Made by a program: the position numbers and the translations under genes. The notes beneath the pieces are model-generated. The model did no database searches and was not told where the DNA came from. It saw only the letters and a program-made list of their open reading frames with translations. Of a DNA stretch of 64,000 nt, positions 35,301 through 50,300 are shown in pieces (the first letter of the stretch is position 1; each line of letters starts with the position of its first letter). This stretch comes from Phylloscopus collybita (taxonomy: Eukaryota > Chordata > Aves > Passeriformes > Phylloscopidae), in the NCBI GenBank assembly GCA_027886175.1, contig JAJNNQ010000040.1, positions 24,138,001-24,202,000 on the forward strand, written 5' to 3'.

Positions 35301-38300
35301 TATAAGTATTCTATGCTATTTATTAATGTTTCATATATTTGTTGTAATTTTTATATTATATGTAACTTAATTTAGAGCTCTGCAATTAGTTTATTACAAT
35401 CTTGGTATTGTTTTTTGCTAATGAAGACTTGTTCTATTTCCAGTATACTGAAAGCATACACCAACTGGGTTTTTAAGTTATTTATGGAAAAGATATTTCA
35501 CCATGCTCCTTTTTCTTCGCTGCTTTCCATGAAATCCTGGTTTCTTAAATTTTTATTGGATTGCAAATAATTGTATCTTAGTTTGTTGCTTATAACTCTA
35601 TGCAAGGCTGGTGTATTGAAGAGCACTGATGCCAGTTTGTCAATTGTTACCGATTGTAGCTAGTCACATCTTGAGATGTCTTACTACTGATGGTTTTTTA
35701 GCTGTGTGTGGCAGCCATGAACTCTCTTCCTGAACTTTGTCTTGCTCTAAGAACTGAGATTTTAAATTGAGTTTGAAAGCATGGTCTTTAGACTGAATTT
35801 TCAGTGAAGGAAGGTACTTCTTCTTAGCTTTTGAAGTAGTTCTGTAACAAGAGTGCTATTTGTCCTATTGATTAGTGTGGAAATAGTCAGGCTGTCATGA
35901 CGTAAGGAATTGTACAAGGTACCTGCTAGTTTAATTTAGAAGATAGATTCTGCACAACAGTGCCTGGCTATTCTTTTTTTAAAGGAAAATGTTATAGTAC
36001 CATTATAGTACCATCCATGATTTTGGATTGGGCTATATTTTGTGGTTATATGCCCAAAAGGAAAAAAAAAAAATAGAAGACATTTTTCATTTTTTGCACC
36101 TTAATTGCATGTAAATCAAAATAGCTCTTTTAAATCTGGTCAAATTTCACTGGTTAGTATTTGCAGTGCTCAATCAGGACACAGTCATATTAGTCCTCTT
36201 TCCGAGAATCAGGTTGTCATACCAAATAAAGAATACACCAGTGGAAAAGTCTGGCAGCTCAGTAGACATTTATTTCTACAAAGCGTAGGTATGAAAATTT
36301 TCATTCCTTGGCCTTGAGGCACAGTTCCATCTTGTTGGAGTTACTATTGCATGAGAATAAGCAGCCCTTTGCATTGCCTCATGTTCCTTCTTTGGATGGT
36401 GCAGTGGTTGGTGAGATGCTTTTTGAGAATGATTTTGTCAACCCTCCTCCCTGGATTCACTTTTATTAAAATTCAGGGGTTCAAACAATCCTTGGTCACA
36501 AGTTTGCTCTGTTTGTTGTCTACTTTTTAAAGACACAAACTCCTACCAACACCAGTTGGTTTTACTGTTTTTATTGCTTGTCTGATATGCATTATACATA
36601 CATTAAAATATATGATTAATATGGAAGTATTTTGATGTTTTGACAGTAGAAAATAGTTTTACTGACCCTAGGTCTCTTTGTAGTGCATTGGGAAAGAGGT
36701 TACAAAACTGCAGTCTTCCTCTCTATTTTCCACATAGCATCCGTGGCATCCGTTGATGCTAACAGGCTTCTCCTGAAGCAGAGGGTACAGGAATGGAATT
36801 TGTAGTTTGTTACAGAGGCTGGACTGGAAGTCTGTAAAAGTTGTTGCAAGTCTTCAGGTAATTCTGGAGGTGAATGGCCACATTTTCTTTACTGCAATGG
36901 CAAGAGAAAATGCTCAATAGTACTGGCTGGAAGGGGGTGTTCTGTTGAAATACTCAGCACAGTCTGAGCTCATACACTTGAAGGGCAGACTGTCTACTAC
37001 TGTTTCTTCCTGCAGATCTCTTTATTGCCATTTTTGCCTTGTATTTTCTGCCTGTATATATCCCTACTTTTGTAGCAGAAGTTAGCTGAATAGTATTACC
37101 AAAGTAATGCTGCCTTTATTGCTGTGATTATCACCATTAAAGTGATTTTTAAAAGTAGTTGAATAAATTTTAATTTTGTTCTCAGGATAGGGTGGTGGGC
37201 AGGGAGGGAGCAGAGAGGGATGGGGCTAAGCACTTACCAGTTTTGGAAGAGCTGCATCAGTCATGATCAGTAAAAAAGCTGCTGTGAGGGGATGGAAGAT
37301 GTTGATTGTAACTTGTAAATTTAGCCTTGTGGAATGTTGTGGCTAATCTATGTCTTAGTCTTACTCAATGGTAGTAAGCAGACCACTGAATCAGTCTGCT
37401 ACTTCAGGCACTAATGGTTTTATCAGGCCTGCTTGTCTTTTGAATAGTGTCTGTATACTGGCCACCACTTTATCTGTGCATTTTTTGACTCTGGAATATT
37501 ACAGGTAGAGGCAGAACTTCCTGTAGGAAGAGATTTGGTAACTTGAGAAAATGGTTATGAAAATCTCAGCCACTGCAGCAGAGAATGGTTTTGTACATAG
37601 CACTCCCATCTTGTGGTAGTTTTCTGTTGTAGGTCTAGAATGGGAGGCAGTGAGTATTTTGTCAAACTTGGTGAATATAGAGTGTTGTATCTTACCAACG
37701 GATTTTTTCCCTTTTTAATTTTTTTCTCAAAAATTCTTGTCATTTTAAAGACTGGATATAAATGCTTAGCTTAAGACTTGAACGTGTGTCAATTTTTCTC
37801 TAATTTATAAAGTAATTGGTAAATGCATTTATTGCTGGGAGTTTGAAGCCTTGCTATTATTTTCCAGTAGAAGAGAATTTGTAGGTGCATTAGCATTATT
37901 ATTATTCTGTATCTCATGATACTAAAAAGGCAGTTTTAGCATCATTGAAATTTTAAATTTCTTCCTGGTATTCTTTTTCAGGACAGTACCAGCAGTATAA
38001 ATCAATAATATTGACATTAAATCAGTACTATTTAGCAATGTTGCATTTTATTTCTTTTTTATTTTGAAGACAACGTCTGGGGAAGATGTACGGGACTTCA
38101 CAAAGGTGCTGAAGAATAAATTCCGGTCAAAGAAGTATTTTGCAAAGCATCCCCGGCTTGGCTACCTACCTGTGCAAACAGTATTGGAGGGTGACAACCT
38201 GGAGACGTAAGCTTGGTTTATAGAGAAGTTGCTCCTGGAGTCACTGGCCTATTCTGTCAGAAACAAAAAGCTGAAACTCAGAAGATATCCAGCAACAGTT

Positions 38301-41300
38301 GCAGAGCGTTGTGCTACATTATTCTGTATTGTTTCACATTATTTGCAGATCTTCTCTATTATTTTTAGAGTAACGTATTATATGTTTAGATTTTATCAGC
38401 GTTGTGTTGTAAAGCCATGGACTTTACAGTGTCCATGGTAATGGACAAAGCAGGTGATAGCTGAATAGCTGTTTTACAGAGAGTACTTTTGAGGAGACTG
38501 GGTTTTTGGAACTGTACCGCTTATTTGATTATGTCACGATTCCTGGAATTAGAAACGTCTGAGTTAATTAGGGTCCAACAGGCTTCAGAAATACTGGTGG
38601 CCTAATCAGAGAGAGCACCCTCACTGTCTCCACAGTATTATTTATGGCGCTGACAGAAGTGCTCCACTTTATTTACTCACTTGGCAGTTGTCAGCAAAAG
38701 ACACTCTTACAAGAGCAAAAATTAAGATGTGTTGACAGGGTGCTAGAATTAGTTTCATGGCTTGACTGTCCCTCATGTCCTGGAGTCTGTGGCACTGCTG
38801 CACTGTCTGAACACAGCACCACTTCGCAACAGCCCAAGCAAGGCTTCAGCAGAGACGCTCTGCATTCACACAGCAGCTCAGTGCCAGTGCCCACGGTCTG
38901 AGGGCTTTCATGACTGTAGGGCTGTGCCTTTCATCTGCAGTAAGTAAACAAAACCTCCTCATTAGCAGTTGAAGATACAGGAGGAAGTAATCTGAAAACT
39001 GCTTGATTGATAGTCTGGCTTCTGAGGAAGCAATGCACATTCAGATGTTCAAATGTTACCCACCAGGGCAGTCTTCAGCTGCCACCAACACAGGAAAGCA
39101 AGGCTGCTTTACTGTGATGAAAATTTGCCAGTGCTGACAGATTAGAATGATAAAATTACAATCACAGATCAGGTTAAAATTCTGTCGGACCAATCATGTG
39201 GGAAATATACAGATAAATTGTCAGCACTGTGCCGAGAAAACTCTTGGTATTGGTTCTCCGCCCTGCAGGTGGCAATAATACAGTAATACATTCCTTTTAA
39301 TAAAAAAATTAAAGAAAATAAAAAACCTTTTATAGTTATTCATGTGTGAGAGTGTAGAACAGTATGTATTTACCTCATTATTTTTATGCATAAGGAAAAG
39401 AAGCATTGATAACTGTTGACTTATGTGAGGGGGCATTATTGGTGGGGTTTTTACACCCCACTTTTTTTTAATACATTTTATTAGTTAATTTAAAATGAAA
39501 GTTCCAGTGCTTGAGCAGAATTTAAATGAATTGATTATGGTTTATGAACTGCAGTGCAATCAATAACACTGATTTGGATTTTTCTTTAAATTGATTTTTA
39601 TGTAACAAAATTAAGTATGAGGTCAGTCTTCTGTCTCTCCATGACACGTGGCAGTATTTGTTGCTATTTTCTACATCAGTTGTTACTGATTCAGAGTGGG
39701 TTGCTGTTTAAAATATTTTGTGTTTCTCCAGCTTTCTCTTGCTTAAGTGGTACTAAAATTTTTGTTTAATAGTTTCATTCTTTCACTCTTTTTCTTTTTT
39801 ATTTTTGTCTTCCTTACAGTCCTATCACTCTCATCAGTATGTGGCCAGAGCAATATGAGTGAGTATGCAGAACCTCTTTATCTGGAAAGCCTCATTTGCC
39901 TGTTGTTTTCTTTTAGCTCAGTTGTAGCTAATCTGATGTCCCTGAACTATAGGACATCGCTGATCCAAAGCAATAACAAGGAGTACTGTGCATGTATTTA
40001 TTCGTCATCAGTCTAACTTGATTTAAAAATAATGTTGTCTATATCATGAATTGCTTTAGACATCACTAATTTTTTATTATTATTTTAAAACTAGTCCTTC
40101 CCAGTCTCCACAGCTGTTTCATGATGACACACACTCCAGGATAGAACAGTATGCTACTAGGTAAGAGAGACATGGTTTCTCACTTGGGTTTTGTGGTTGA
40201 TTCGTGCAGTTTTTTATATACACTACTGACTGGATATTCTTTATTAAAAAGATATTATTCTCTTTACTTAGAAGTAAAGAATGCTTTTAAATCATTAGCT
40301 ACTGATTATGGCCATATTAAATGTAAAATACATGTGTTAAATCTGTCGTCTCTCATACAGAACTGAAGCTGATGCAAAATTGTATTATTTCAGAAATGTG
40401 CTTTTATTGGTTTCTTTCTTCATCTTTAACCTTTGAAATAAACTGAATTTGTTCTATATATAGGTTTTCACAGTAGGATATTAGATCCAGGGTTTTGTTT
40501 TCTTCTGTGATAGGCTGGCACTCTGCATTACTATTAGCTTTTAGCAGAGTAGATTGCAATCACAGATAATATTCTATGTTATGGCTTTTGTGTGGTCACC
40601 CTAGTCCTGTTGTGATAAAATGTCTGTTATGCCATGTCCATGTCAACATTTCTGTGTTTTGTTAACTCACCTCTGGGAGAGCTGGTGATCTGAAGGTATC
40701 ATTAAGGTTGCAAAAGACCTCTAAAATCATCAGGCCCAGCCATTAACTCAGCATGACTGTCTTCACCACTAAACCATGTCCCCAAGTGCCACCCACCCCC
40801 ACATGCCTTTAGAACACTTCCAGGGAAGGTAGTTCCATCTCTTCTTTGGGCAGTATTCCAATACCAAACCACCTTTTCACGGAAGAAACATTTTGTAATA
40901 TCTAACCTAAACCTACCCTGGCACAACTTGAGGCCATTTCCTCTCATCTGGAGTTAAGGGCGTGATGATGGTGAAACGTAACCAGAGACATCCTCTCAAC
41001 TGACTAGGGGACTGGGAACTGACTAGGTTTTGCTTTGTGTGTTTTTATTGTTGTATCTGATCTCCACAACTGAAAAACAATTTTAACTTTTTCATTTCTT
41101 TGAATGAAAATTCAGAGTGCGTGTTTAAATTAATAACATTCTTATTTGTGGGCACCTTAAAATCTTCAGACCAGTTTTTTAAATGCTTAGGATATGCTGC
41201 ACATGATCTTTGCAGCAAGAGAAAATCATGCAGGAAATAAAGCTAAAGGGCTACCTACAGTCAGCTCATTTTTTTTGTCTCCCAACGGCAAATATTTTCA

Positions 41301-44300
41301 TCCTTTATTAGTAGTATAGCACAATGACATACAAAGTCATTACAGATCTTTCCAGTTATTTGAAATGTCATTCATAAAAATCACCTGACATTTCTTGACT
41401 CTGTAGCTTAGGCCATGTTGTAATCAATTAAAACCCCTGAACCAGACAAATTAAATTTCGTTAGAGAGATGGAAGAATTTTTTTTGTCTATCTATGTCCT
41501 TTTATCAGCCCGTGGTCCCACAATACTGTGGCATTTTGTGCCCAGATGAAGCTCAAACTCCAGACTCACATTAAGGATCAGTGGAGATCCTAGGTGCAAT
41601 CGCTGTTTTCCCTCTCCTCCCCCTCACCAGTTCTTACCAGTTCTGCTTGAGATGAGATCAGCTGAAGGTGGACAGTGCACTACTCGATTATCATTCAGGA
41701 TATAAACCTAAATCTGTACCTCCTATGTGCAAACGCTGCTTAGCAAAATCAAAAACTTACTATTAATTGCCTCATAGGTAATCTGTCTAAAACTACTCAG
41801 GATTGTTTTTCTTCCACCAATAAAATCTAACAAAAGAAGACATAATCCTGTGTCTTTCATATAATTTTTATTGTTGAATCTTTCTAGTTGAATCTGTTAT
41901 GCATATGTTGCATACAAAATAGTAAATATTTTTTTTATTGTTCTGGTCTTTTCAGCCAAGCATCTTTAAAGGAATATTATCAGGGCTTCCCTAATAAGAC
42001 AGTGCCCAGCAAAAACAGTATATTAGGGCTTAAAGCCTTCACTGTCACTGTTTGGAGAACATTCAAGTCTCACTTTTCTGTTTACAAAATCCCCCGCCTA
42101 GAATCAGGTACCATCTCCCTGTTCTGTTGTGCTGTATCACTTCTGAGTTGCTTCTAATTTCCTTCCTCAGCTTTCAGTTTTTATCCTTACATGAAGACTC
42201 TTTGCAACTCTAGGGTCCCTTCCCTGTGTCTCTCTGTTCCCTGATTATCTCCCTGCTATCTGCTAGTTCCATATACTCTCCCAAGCAAATCCTCATTAAT
42301 GATGGAAATCCTAAATGTTATAATAATGATGTCATCTGCATTTGTGAGTTGGAATATCTATTATTCACTAAGGGATTCAGGGCAAGCCCTTCTTTCTTAA
42401 AAGTAAGGGGGCTTGTACTACTTCCCTGTGTGACAAAGGGACTATGAAGATTACTTCCTAAAATTGTTGCATCAAAAGATTTAAGGATGCTGAGTTTAGC
42501 AGCTTTATAAAGGTGACTCATAAGCATGTTGCTCACTGTGAAATAGGTTTGTTTGAGGTGCCCTAGAACAGAGATGATCTAATTTGTACTGAGTCACTTC
42601 AGAGATTCTCTTCCCTTCAGGGGAGATGTTGGAGCACAGTGTCCCACCCCAGCCACGGTGGAATAGACAATCAAGACAACATCCAGTGTGTGCCTTCATT
42701 TAATCTTCTTCTTTGACCCTCAGGAATAGTAACAAATGTACAGGAGGGCAAACTTGCTCCATTCTAAAAGAAGTCACCAGTTCCCTGTTCTTTAGGGCCT
42801 TGCACGTTCCCTTCAAAAGGAAGTTTGAAGATGTTCATAATAATGCATAATGTATTTGCAAAAATATATGTGAAATTAAGATATCTTTATAGTAAAGGAA
42901 ATAGCCATATTTGGTGCAGGTGAATATATGTGTAGAGCACGAAGTGTTCCTAAATTCTTATGTACGTAAGGTGAATCTTTCCTGGAAACTTGAATAGATA
43001 AAAAATTTCTGCTTTGGTTTTAAAGAACTGTAAGACCTTGTATATGCAGCCTAATAATTTGGTCTTTTTAGATTAATTGCTTCCAAAATGAGGAACTGTA
43101 GGCAATGATTCCCTGTAATTATACGGCTTTTGTGCTGTTTTACAGGACTTGTCTGTCCACAGTGTGGTATTATTTGCCAAGCATAATTTCAGATGTTGCA
43201 TGTGCTATATTTAAAAAGGATTCATCCTCTTTTGTTAGTCCAGCTTCAAAAAATGCAAAAAGAAAACCATCTGTGAAAACATCTCTTTAACTAATTTTGC
43301 CATGAGAGTTGTGGTGATGCTAATGATAATTATACTTGAGTTAGAAAATACGATTTTGTTGTTGCTTGGCAAGTAGGATTAATTAATCATAGCACAAGTT
43401 TCTCATAAAAGTCCTCTGGATTATAGGTTTTTGTCACAAAATCTAGGAGTCTATTCCTAACCATGTATACAAAGATTGTCGTATCTGAGCTGTTTCGAAG
43501 TAGAATTGATTTTCACACTGCCTCTGTTTAGATTGTGCAGCTTGTTGTCTGAAAGTTGTGCTCTTTCCCTGCCTTTCAGGCTTGCCCAGATGGAAAGGAC
43601 CAACGGCTCCTTCCTCATGGACGGCAGCTCCACCACAGGAAGCGTGTAAGTAACTCAGACTCATTAGGGCTGTCAGGAACTTTGGTCATGGATTCATGGT
43701 ATAATCTTCAGCAGTTCTAGCACAGGACTTAGTCTGAGAGCAGCTACTAAGTATGAGCCCAAGGATGCCTCCATAAGTTTAGTTATTCCAAGCACCAGTT
43801 GCAGAAATTGTAATGTTCACTTGACGATATGTGGGAACTCAACATTTGTCAGCCATTCTGCTTCAAAATGAGGATATTTCATGTGACTAGTAACAGGCCA
43901 CAGCCCTGTTCATTCTACCTTACAGCCCTGTTCGTTCTACCTTGTATTCATTCCTTTTCTGCTTTTATCATAGTATAAAAGAAAAGAAATCCTTTTTTAG
44001 GCTTTTGCTGGACCCTAGACAACTTTTTCTTAAAATAAAAAATCATCTGTACTTTGAAGATTCTTCAGAGGCAGAACAGTATTGCTACTTCTTGTTTATA
44101 TTTCAGTTTTCTGGCTGCTGATCCATCTGTTTGTACCTGGAATTGTCTTATGCAATAAACATTAATTTTACCAATTTTCTTTTTCTTTTTTTTTATCTGT
44201 GACTTTTATTGTGAAAAACCTTAATTGAAATGCATTGGTTCTATGCTTGGAAAACAGAACCTCTCAAATTGCTGATGAGCTAAATACTTATTTTTTTTTT

Positions 44301-47300
44301 AATGTACAAACAAATGCCTTAACCTCACTTTATCATCAGTTCAGTTAATTAAATCAGCATTGTAGGACTCTGCCTCTTCTAAGTTATTTACAAATACTAT
44401 CAGCATTTTTAAAGAGGAAAACTGAAATTGTTCTTGTTCAGCTTTAGTTAGAAAATACTTTTGGTCTCAGTAATACTTTCATTTACCATTTTAAAATCTA
44501 ATAGTGAAATCCATGAGTGTACTAACTGCTTGAGATTTAAAGTTGAGACTTTTCTTGAAAGAAGCACGTGTGACCCCTTTAAATGTTGCCTCTTTCCTGA
44601 TTAATTAACTCTATTTACATACCAAATAAAACAATTTTTCATGCGAACAGTTTTAATGTATTTCTGTCATTGGCACACTCACCAGGGAGAGAAATGCAGC
44701 CAGAATATTTCCTTTTGATTTACCTTACACAAAAAAAGAAGAGCAAACATGCTGTCATTTGGCAGAAAAGCTGGAAACTTGAAGGCAGCTAAATGCTCAT
44801 GCACTTGAGTCGTGTATTTCGAAATAATTGAGCCTACTCATATACAAAGAAAAAATAACCATCCATCCCAATGGTAAAAGGGGGGTTGTATGCTTAATTT
44901 TTACTGGCAAAACAGCTGTTGATTTTAAAGCAAAATCCCTGCATTCCTTTTCCTTAGAAAAAGAATTGCCATGCAAACTTGTGTATCAACATATGATAGG
45001 TACTTCAGAATTTGGGTCTCAGGGGACTGTTACACAAACAAAATATGGGTAAGAAAATAACCTTGCACCCAATGACACCTTCTGTTCTATTTGCAGATTA
45101 CAATGCATGCTCTCATTAAGGCATAAGTACTGAAGTACTCAAAATTCTGAAGGCCTGTGGTTTAAAGTTTAGGCTTATGTCATTGAATTGTTTAGGTTGG
45201 AACAGACCTGTAAGATCATTAATGCAACTGTCCAGGTCCACCCCTAAACCATGTTTCCAAGTGCCACATCTACCTCCCTTAAATACTTGCAGTGATGGTG
45301 ACTCAACCACTGCCCTGGGCTTGCCAGCCCTTTTTGATGAAGAGGTTTTTCCAGGGAACTACAGAACTGTGAAGTTTGTGTCCCAGTTTGGATCAGAAGT
45401 TGCTGAAACATTGGGAAATTAGGATTATAGTTCCAATCTCTTCTTATTTTCTTAAATGACATTTAACATAGAAATGGGGATAGTGTAACCATTCTCATAT
45501 GGATGGAAATCACAGAAGCATTTGAAATCTGAATACATGTTTTTTTCAGTTCAGATATAAACCCCTGAGCCAACCTTCTTTTTTTTACACTATTATTTGA
45601 AACATTCAGGAAACAATTACTAGTTTGGAAATCAAACTCTGTGCTTCTCATAATTGGATTTCTGTTTCATGATCTTTTTTATTGGTCCTGAAGAGTTCTT
45701 CAGTTTACTGTGAATATAGAACAGATTTTGATTTTGAAAGTTACTTCTTTGGTCTTGTCAGGTTCACAAGCTTAGCAACAATACTTTTAACACTCTTCAT
45801 GCTTCAGAGATTATATGTAAGAACTCATCTGCATTTGAATAAGAAAACTTCTGCTCTTAGTTAAACATAATGAGTTTATTCTCAGGGATGTTTTGCAATA
45901 TGCCATTTGATTAAGAAAGCACTCATTAAAGATAATTCTTGGGTTTTAACTAACCTGTTTTCTTGAATGTCATTGTGACTTCCATCTCTCCTAACCTAAC
46001 CCTCCCCTTTTCGAAAGATATGTGAATTTCATTAAAAATGCGTTTTCCTTAATCAGAAAAATAGTTGTAGATGGCAAAATAAAAGGCATGGTGTCTACTG
46101 TGTGTCCAGCTTCTTGAAAAACATTCTAATGCTCTCATGCATGAATTTTCTGGTACAAATACATTGAATAGAAATACTTTCCCTTCATGTCGTCTTCTCT
46201 TTGCATTAGACAGTTCTAAATGTTTAGGCTAGAATGTTCTGATAGATTTTATTTGACTGTAATTCATGCAAAAACTTCTCTATCTTTAAGGCAGACTTGC
46301 CTATTCACAAATGAAGATGAACATAAGGAAAAAATTAAGTCTTTACAACAAAGGATGATAAATAGTGTTCCTGACAGAAACCTATGCCACACAATTTGAG
46401 ACATCATGGTGTAGTAGAATGGAAATAAAAATTTTTAGAGAAATAGGACAAGAGTGTAACTCTCCTAATCTTGTAATGTATGAGCAATCCTATCCAGCCC
46501 ATACTGAAGTGAATTGCACTGGGCGTAGTATAAATACTTTCAGAATAAATGCAGATGCTTAATAGCTGTTTTCTGGTTAGTGCCTTTACTACCAGTTATC
46601 TTCACATCCACTGCATTGTTGATGCTATCCTAATCACTTATCCTAAGGCAGAGTTGGAGCATATAAGAAATTTTATTTGTTAGGGTCTCAGGTTCAGAAG
46701 TAGGGACAGTGAAGGCCATTGATACTTTTACCTGGCACTGCTACTTAATGTAAATCGAACTGGAGCCTCAGTATGTAGTAACTGAATACTATGACATAAT
46801 ATAAGTGGTTAAAAGGTATCTTGTCACAATAAGAAATTTGTTTCATGTGATGGTAAAATTAGGAGAAGAACAACAAAATTAGACTAAGCATTTTTGAGGA
46901 CCTTTTTCATCCTTATTCTAGTATGCTTCATTACATCAGTAGGTTAAGGTATGCTTTATTTGGACTAGAACACATGTGCTTAGTGTGAGAGTTACAGTAA
47001 AAATTAAAATTGTTAATGAAGTTCACAAATAGCCACATCTTCCTATCTTAAATCCAATTTAGCAATCAGTTTTCTTAATCAGATATAATTATAAAATAAT
47101 TCACTGATGAAAAGGAAATCTGAATTTTTCTTTCTACAGCATAGTCCAATAAAAGGGAAGTTATATGCAGCTTCATTTGCCTCTGGCTTCCTCTATGCAC
47201 TGTGCATGCTTTGGAATAGACATCTTGAAAATACACAGAGAATAGGATACTTTAAAGGCTGTTCTCCCCAGGCTTCTTTGTTAGGGTGTTCTTTTGTCTG

Positions 47301-50300
47301 AGATGTACTTCTTTCAATTCTGACCTTCTGGGATGTCTTGCTTGCTGCTTTTTACTATGGTGAAATGTAGAATAGGAACTACAGTCTCTGCTGTCGAAGG
47401 ACTTTGTGTACTTCTGGTTGTTTCTCAAAGCACACAGGGTATTCCCTAAAATAACCGCCAAGAAAGAGTGAACAGTTAAATTTTACAAGATACTTTTGAT
47501 TGCTGATTGCCATCTCCTGACTCTTCTATAGAACAATGGCCCAGATTCTCAAAATTAAAGTATTTGCCTGGCGTAGAACAATGACCTTACGTTGTAGGTC
47601 ATTTGAAGCCCTGTCCTGGGACTCCTGTGCTGCTAATGAATCTGTCCTAATTACAGTCATGGGGTTTGTTGGTGCAGGTTCAAGGTTGTGTTTTTTCAAA
47701 CTAGTAATTTTGCAAGACAGACCAAAGGCAGAACACGTGGTAAAAATACATTTTTGCTTCAGAAGACTTCCTTTATTAAATGCCTGTGAAAAAAACAGGC
47801 TGTCAGTTGCAACATGTGATGCCTAAAAAAAGAGCAGTCAATATTCACAGCCTCTCCAGTAGGCTTTCTGAGGTTCTGAACAGTGCAAGAGAAAGGAAAT
47901 GAAGTTTTTGTAGACTGAATAACTTCGAGAGCAAAATATAAAATCACCTGTATTTAGCTGTGTTGATCTCATCTATTAGATCAAAACAGTAGAGAGTATG
48001 TAAGCATTTACTATGTAAATTCTTCCTTAAAGTATTTATAGGTTTAATTAAAAAATCAGATTATGCCTAATGCAAAATCTTGACAGAATCTCAGATTTAA
48101 CAAATTCCAATAAATAAAATAAATCCAGCTTTACAGAGCCCTATTTTAAAAGACGTCCAGTTTAGGTGTCCTAAATTTAATTTATAAACTATTTCACCAT
48201 TTCAAAATGTAGACAGCAGCTTTTTGATGCCTAATTAAAATAACCAGACTAAACTAGAACAAGTGAACATTTCCTGACATCATCAACACCCTTGCACAAA
48301 AGGCTGTATGTGAAGTCACGCAGTATCACCTCAATTCACATGTAAACAGTGTTTTGAAGCCTGGATAATAAAGCTGTGTTCTCTCACCTGCCTGCTTTAA
48401 CTCTGTTTTCGTGCTACGCAAGGTATGACATTGAATTGCTGGCACTCTTGGCTTGCTGGGGCCATTTCAGTCACAGGGTACTCTGCACCTTTTGGAGGCC
48501 TGTGCCCTGCTGAGTTTGAAGCCCCCAGAGACTTTACCTCACTTAGGCAAAAATTTCCTTGTAAGGGATAGGGTATTTTTGTCAGGACAACTAACAGGTA
48601 GAGAAGTACAATGAGGTTTTACAATGAAGTACAATGCGCACTGGGACCTGATCCAAACTCCATTACCTGCACTTGCCTTTGTTTTAGTTTTAACTAGACA
48701 TGAAGTATTAATGAAAACAATAGTGATTATGAATTTCCCTGAGATCACTCAAGTAGTGAAGAAGATAAAGCAGTTAAAGGCTTTTTATTTTTGTTTTGTA
48801 GATAAGGGGGGAGAAAAGAACACTGTTGTTTCATTCTGTTTCTTTTTCAGCTAGCACTCTTGAATGTCACTATTGTTTTTAAGGGCTTAAATGCACATGC
48901 AACCCCAATTATATTTAACTCTCTCTCTACATATATGTATGTATTTAATGAAAAATTCATTAAATATACTCATTTACAGGGAAGATACATCTTGTCATTT
49001 TGTTTCATGAATGCAGTACTGACAACAGCCAAGATAGCTAAGAAATAAGTGAATGTACATTATTTTCTTTAAACTTTCTACTCATTTTTCAAAGCAAAAC
49101 TCAATAATTAGGGTTTTTTTTCCAGTAGACAGAACTGTCACAGGCTACATTTTTTTCTTGTTTGGATTTTTTTCGGCAGGCATAGCAATGTACTAGATGT
49201 ACGTTTCTTTGATTGCAGGAGTCTAAATTTTCAAGTCTCAATGACGGGTTGGAAAGTGGAAGGCCCAGCTTTGGGTAGATAGTGAATAGCTATCCTCAGG
49301 AAGAAATCATTTGGTGATGTTCTACCATGAGATTAATCTTCAGTACAAATTTGTGTTAAGCCACAAGAAACCAAATCATTTTGCCTAATGATAGAAGTAT
49401 TTTTCTAAGAGAGACACGCCAGGAAGATTTATTTAATCTTTGGCTATCTTGTCTTGCTTCAAATACTGATGATGTTTTTAAATTGATGTTGATATCCTGA
49501 GCTAACAAAAAATCTTGATTCAACAGGATAAAATAGGGCTTTTCTTTACACAAACTGTGTTTATGCAACTCTTATCTGTTCCTGTCACGTGTATTTTCTC
49601 CTTTTGTCCCAAGAGTTTGAACTTATTTCTGAAGAAACCCCTGATCCATATGCATGGCCTGTAAGACATCTAATGTGTTTTACTTGTATGTGCATTTGTT
49701 TGTAGACTATTTCTCACCACAGAAGTAACTGCTATTTCTTCCAGGGTATACTTTTCTAAATAACTGGTTTTACTATTATTCAAATGAGATGGTACATTTG
49801 GAAATTCTGTGATGACAGATGTTAAACGGATGGATAGGAAATTTTTAAAAGCCTCTTGAAAATCTCCAATACACTTTTATTTGGAACATAAATACTTTGC
49901 ACAGAATGAACTTCTGATTTTTTTGCATGTGCTTTCAAAGGCAGTCCTTGAGGATACTTTTCATTCTATAACCAGTGGTTAGTAGAATTCACAGCTGCTA
50001 CTTTCCAACAACAGGAGGAAAAAAGTTAGCACTTTGAAATATGAAATTAACACTATGAAATATTTTAATGTGAAAACGTTTCTTTTCTACATAATATCTG
50101 AATATGTGTGTATATACTGCCCATGTGTGTGTCACTCTGCTCTGACCATGCTCCATGTAGGAGATCCTTAGCATAAAGTTTGTACCAATACTTCATGGTA
50201 TCATAAGGTATGCAGTATCTGGTTTGTAATCAATTAAAGGAGATAATTTAAGGAGGGTTTTCTTCAGTATTTATACTGCTGCAGCAATTTCTCTCTTAAA

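Larger units (their letters stand above)
31602..38069 (+). other. UTRN: Intron, about 6.5 kb
   Basis: The intron runs from donor GTGAGT to acceptor ATTTTGAAG, where AAG replaces the usual CAG or TAG. It carries a 55-bp direct repeat pair (31889-31943 and 32813-32867), a 24-bp tandem duplication (32189-32236) and a 10-bp palindrome at 34011-34032 (aactgcaaaa / ttttgcagtt). No CR1 copy is recognised, and the sequence is otherwise AT-rich. Confidence 0.93.
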
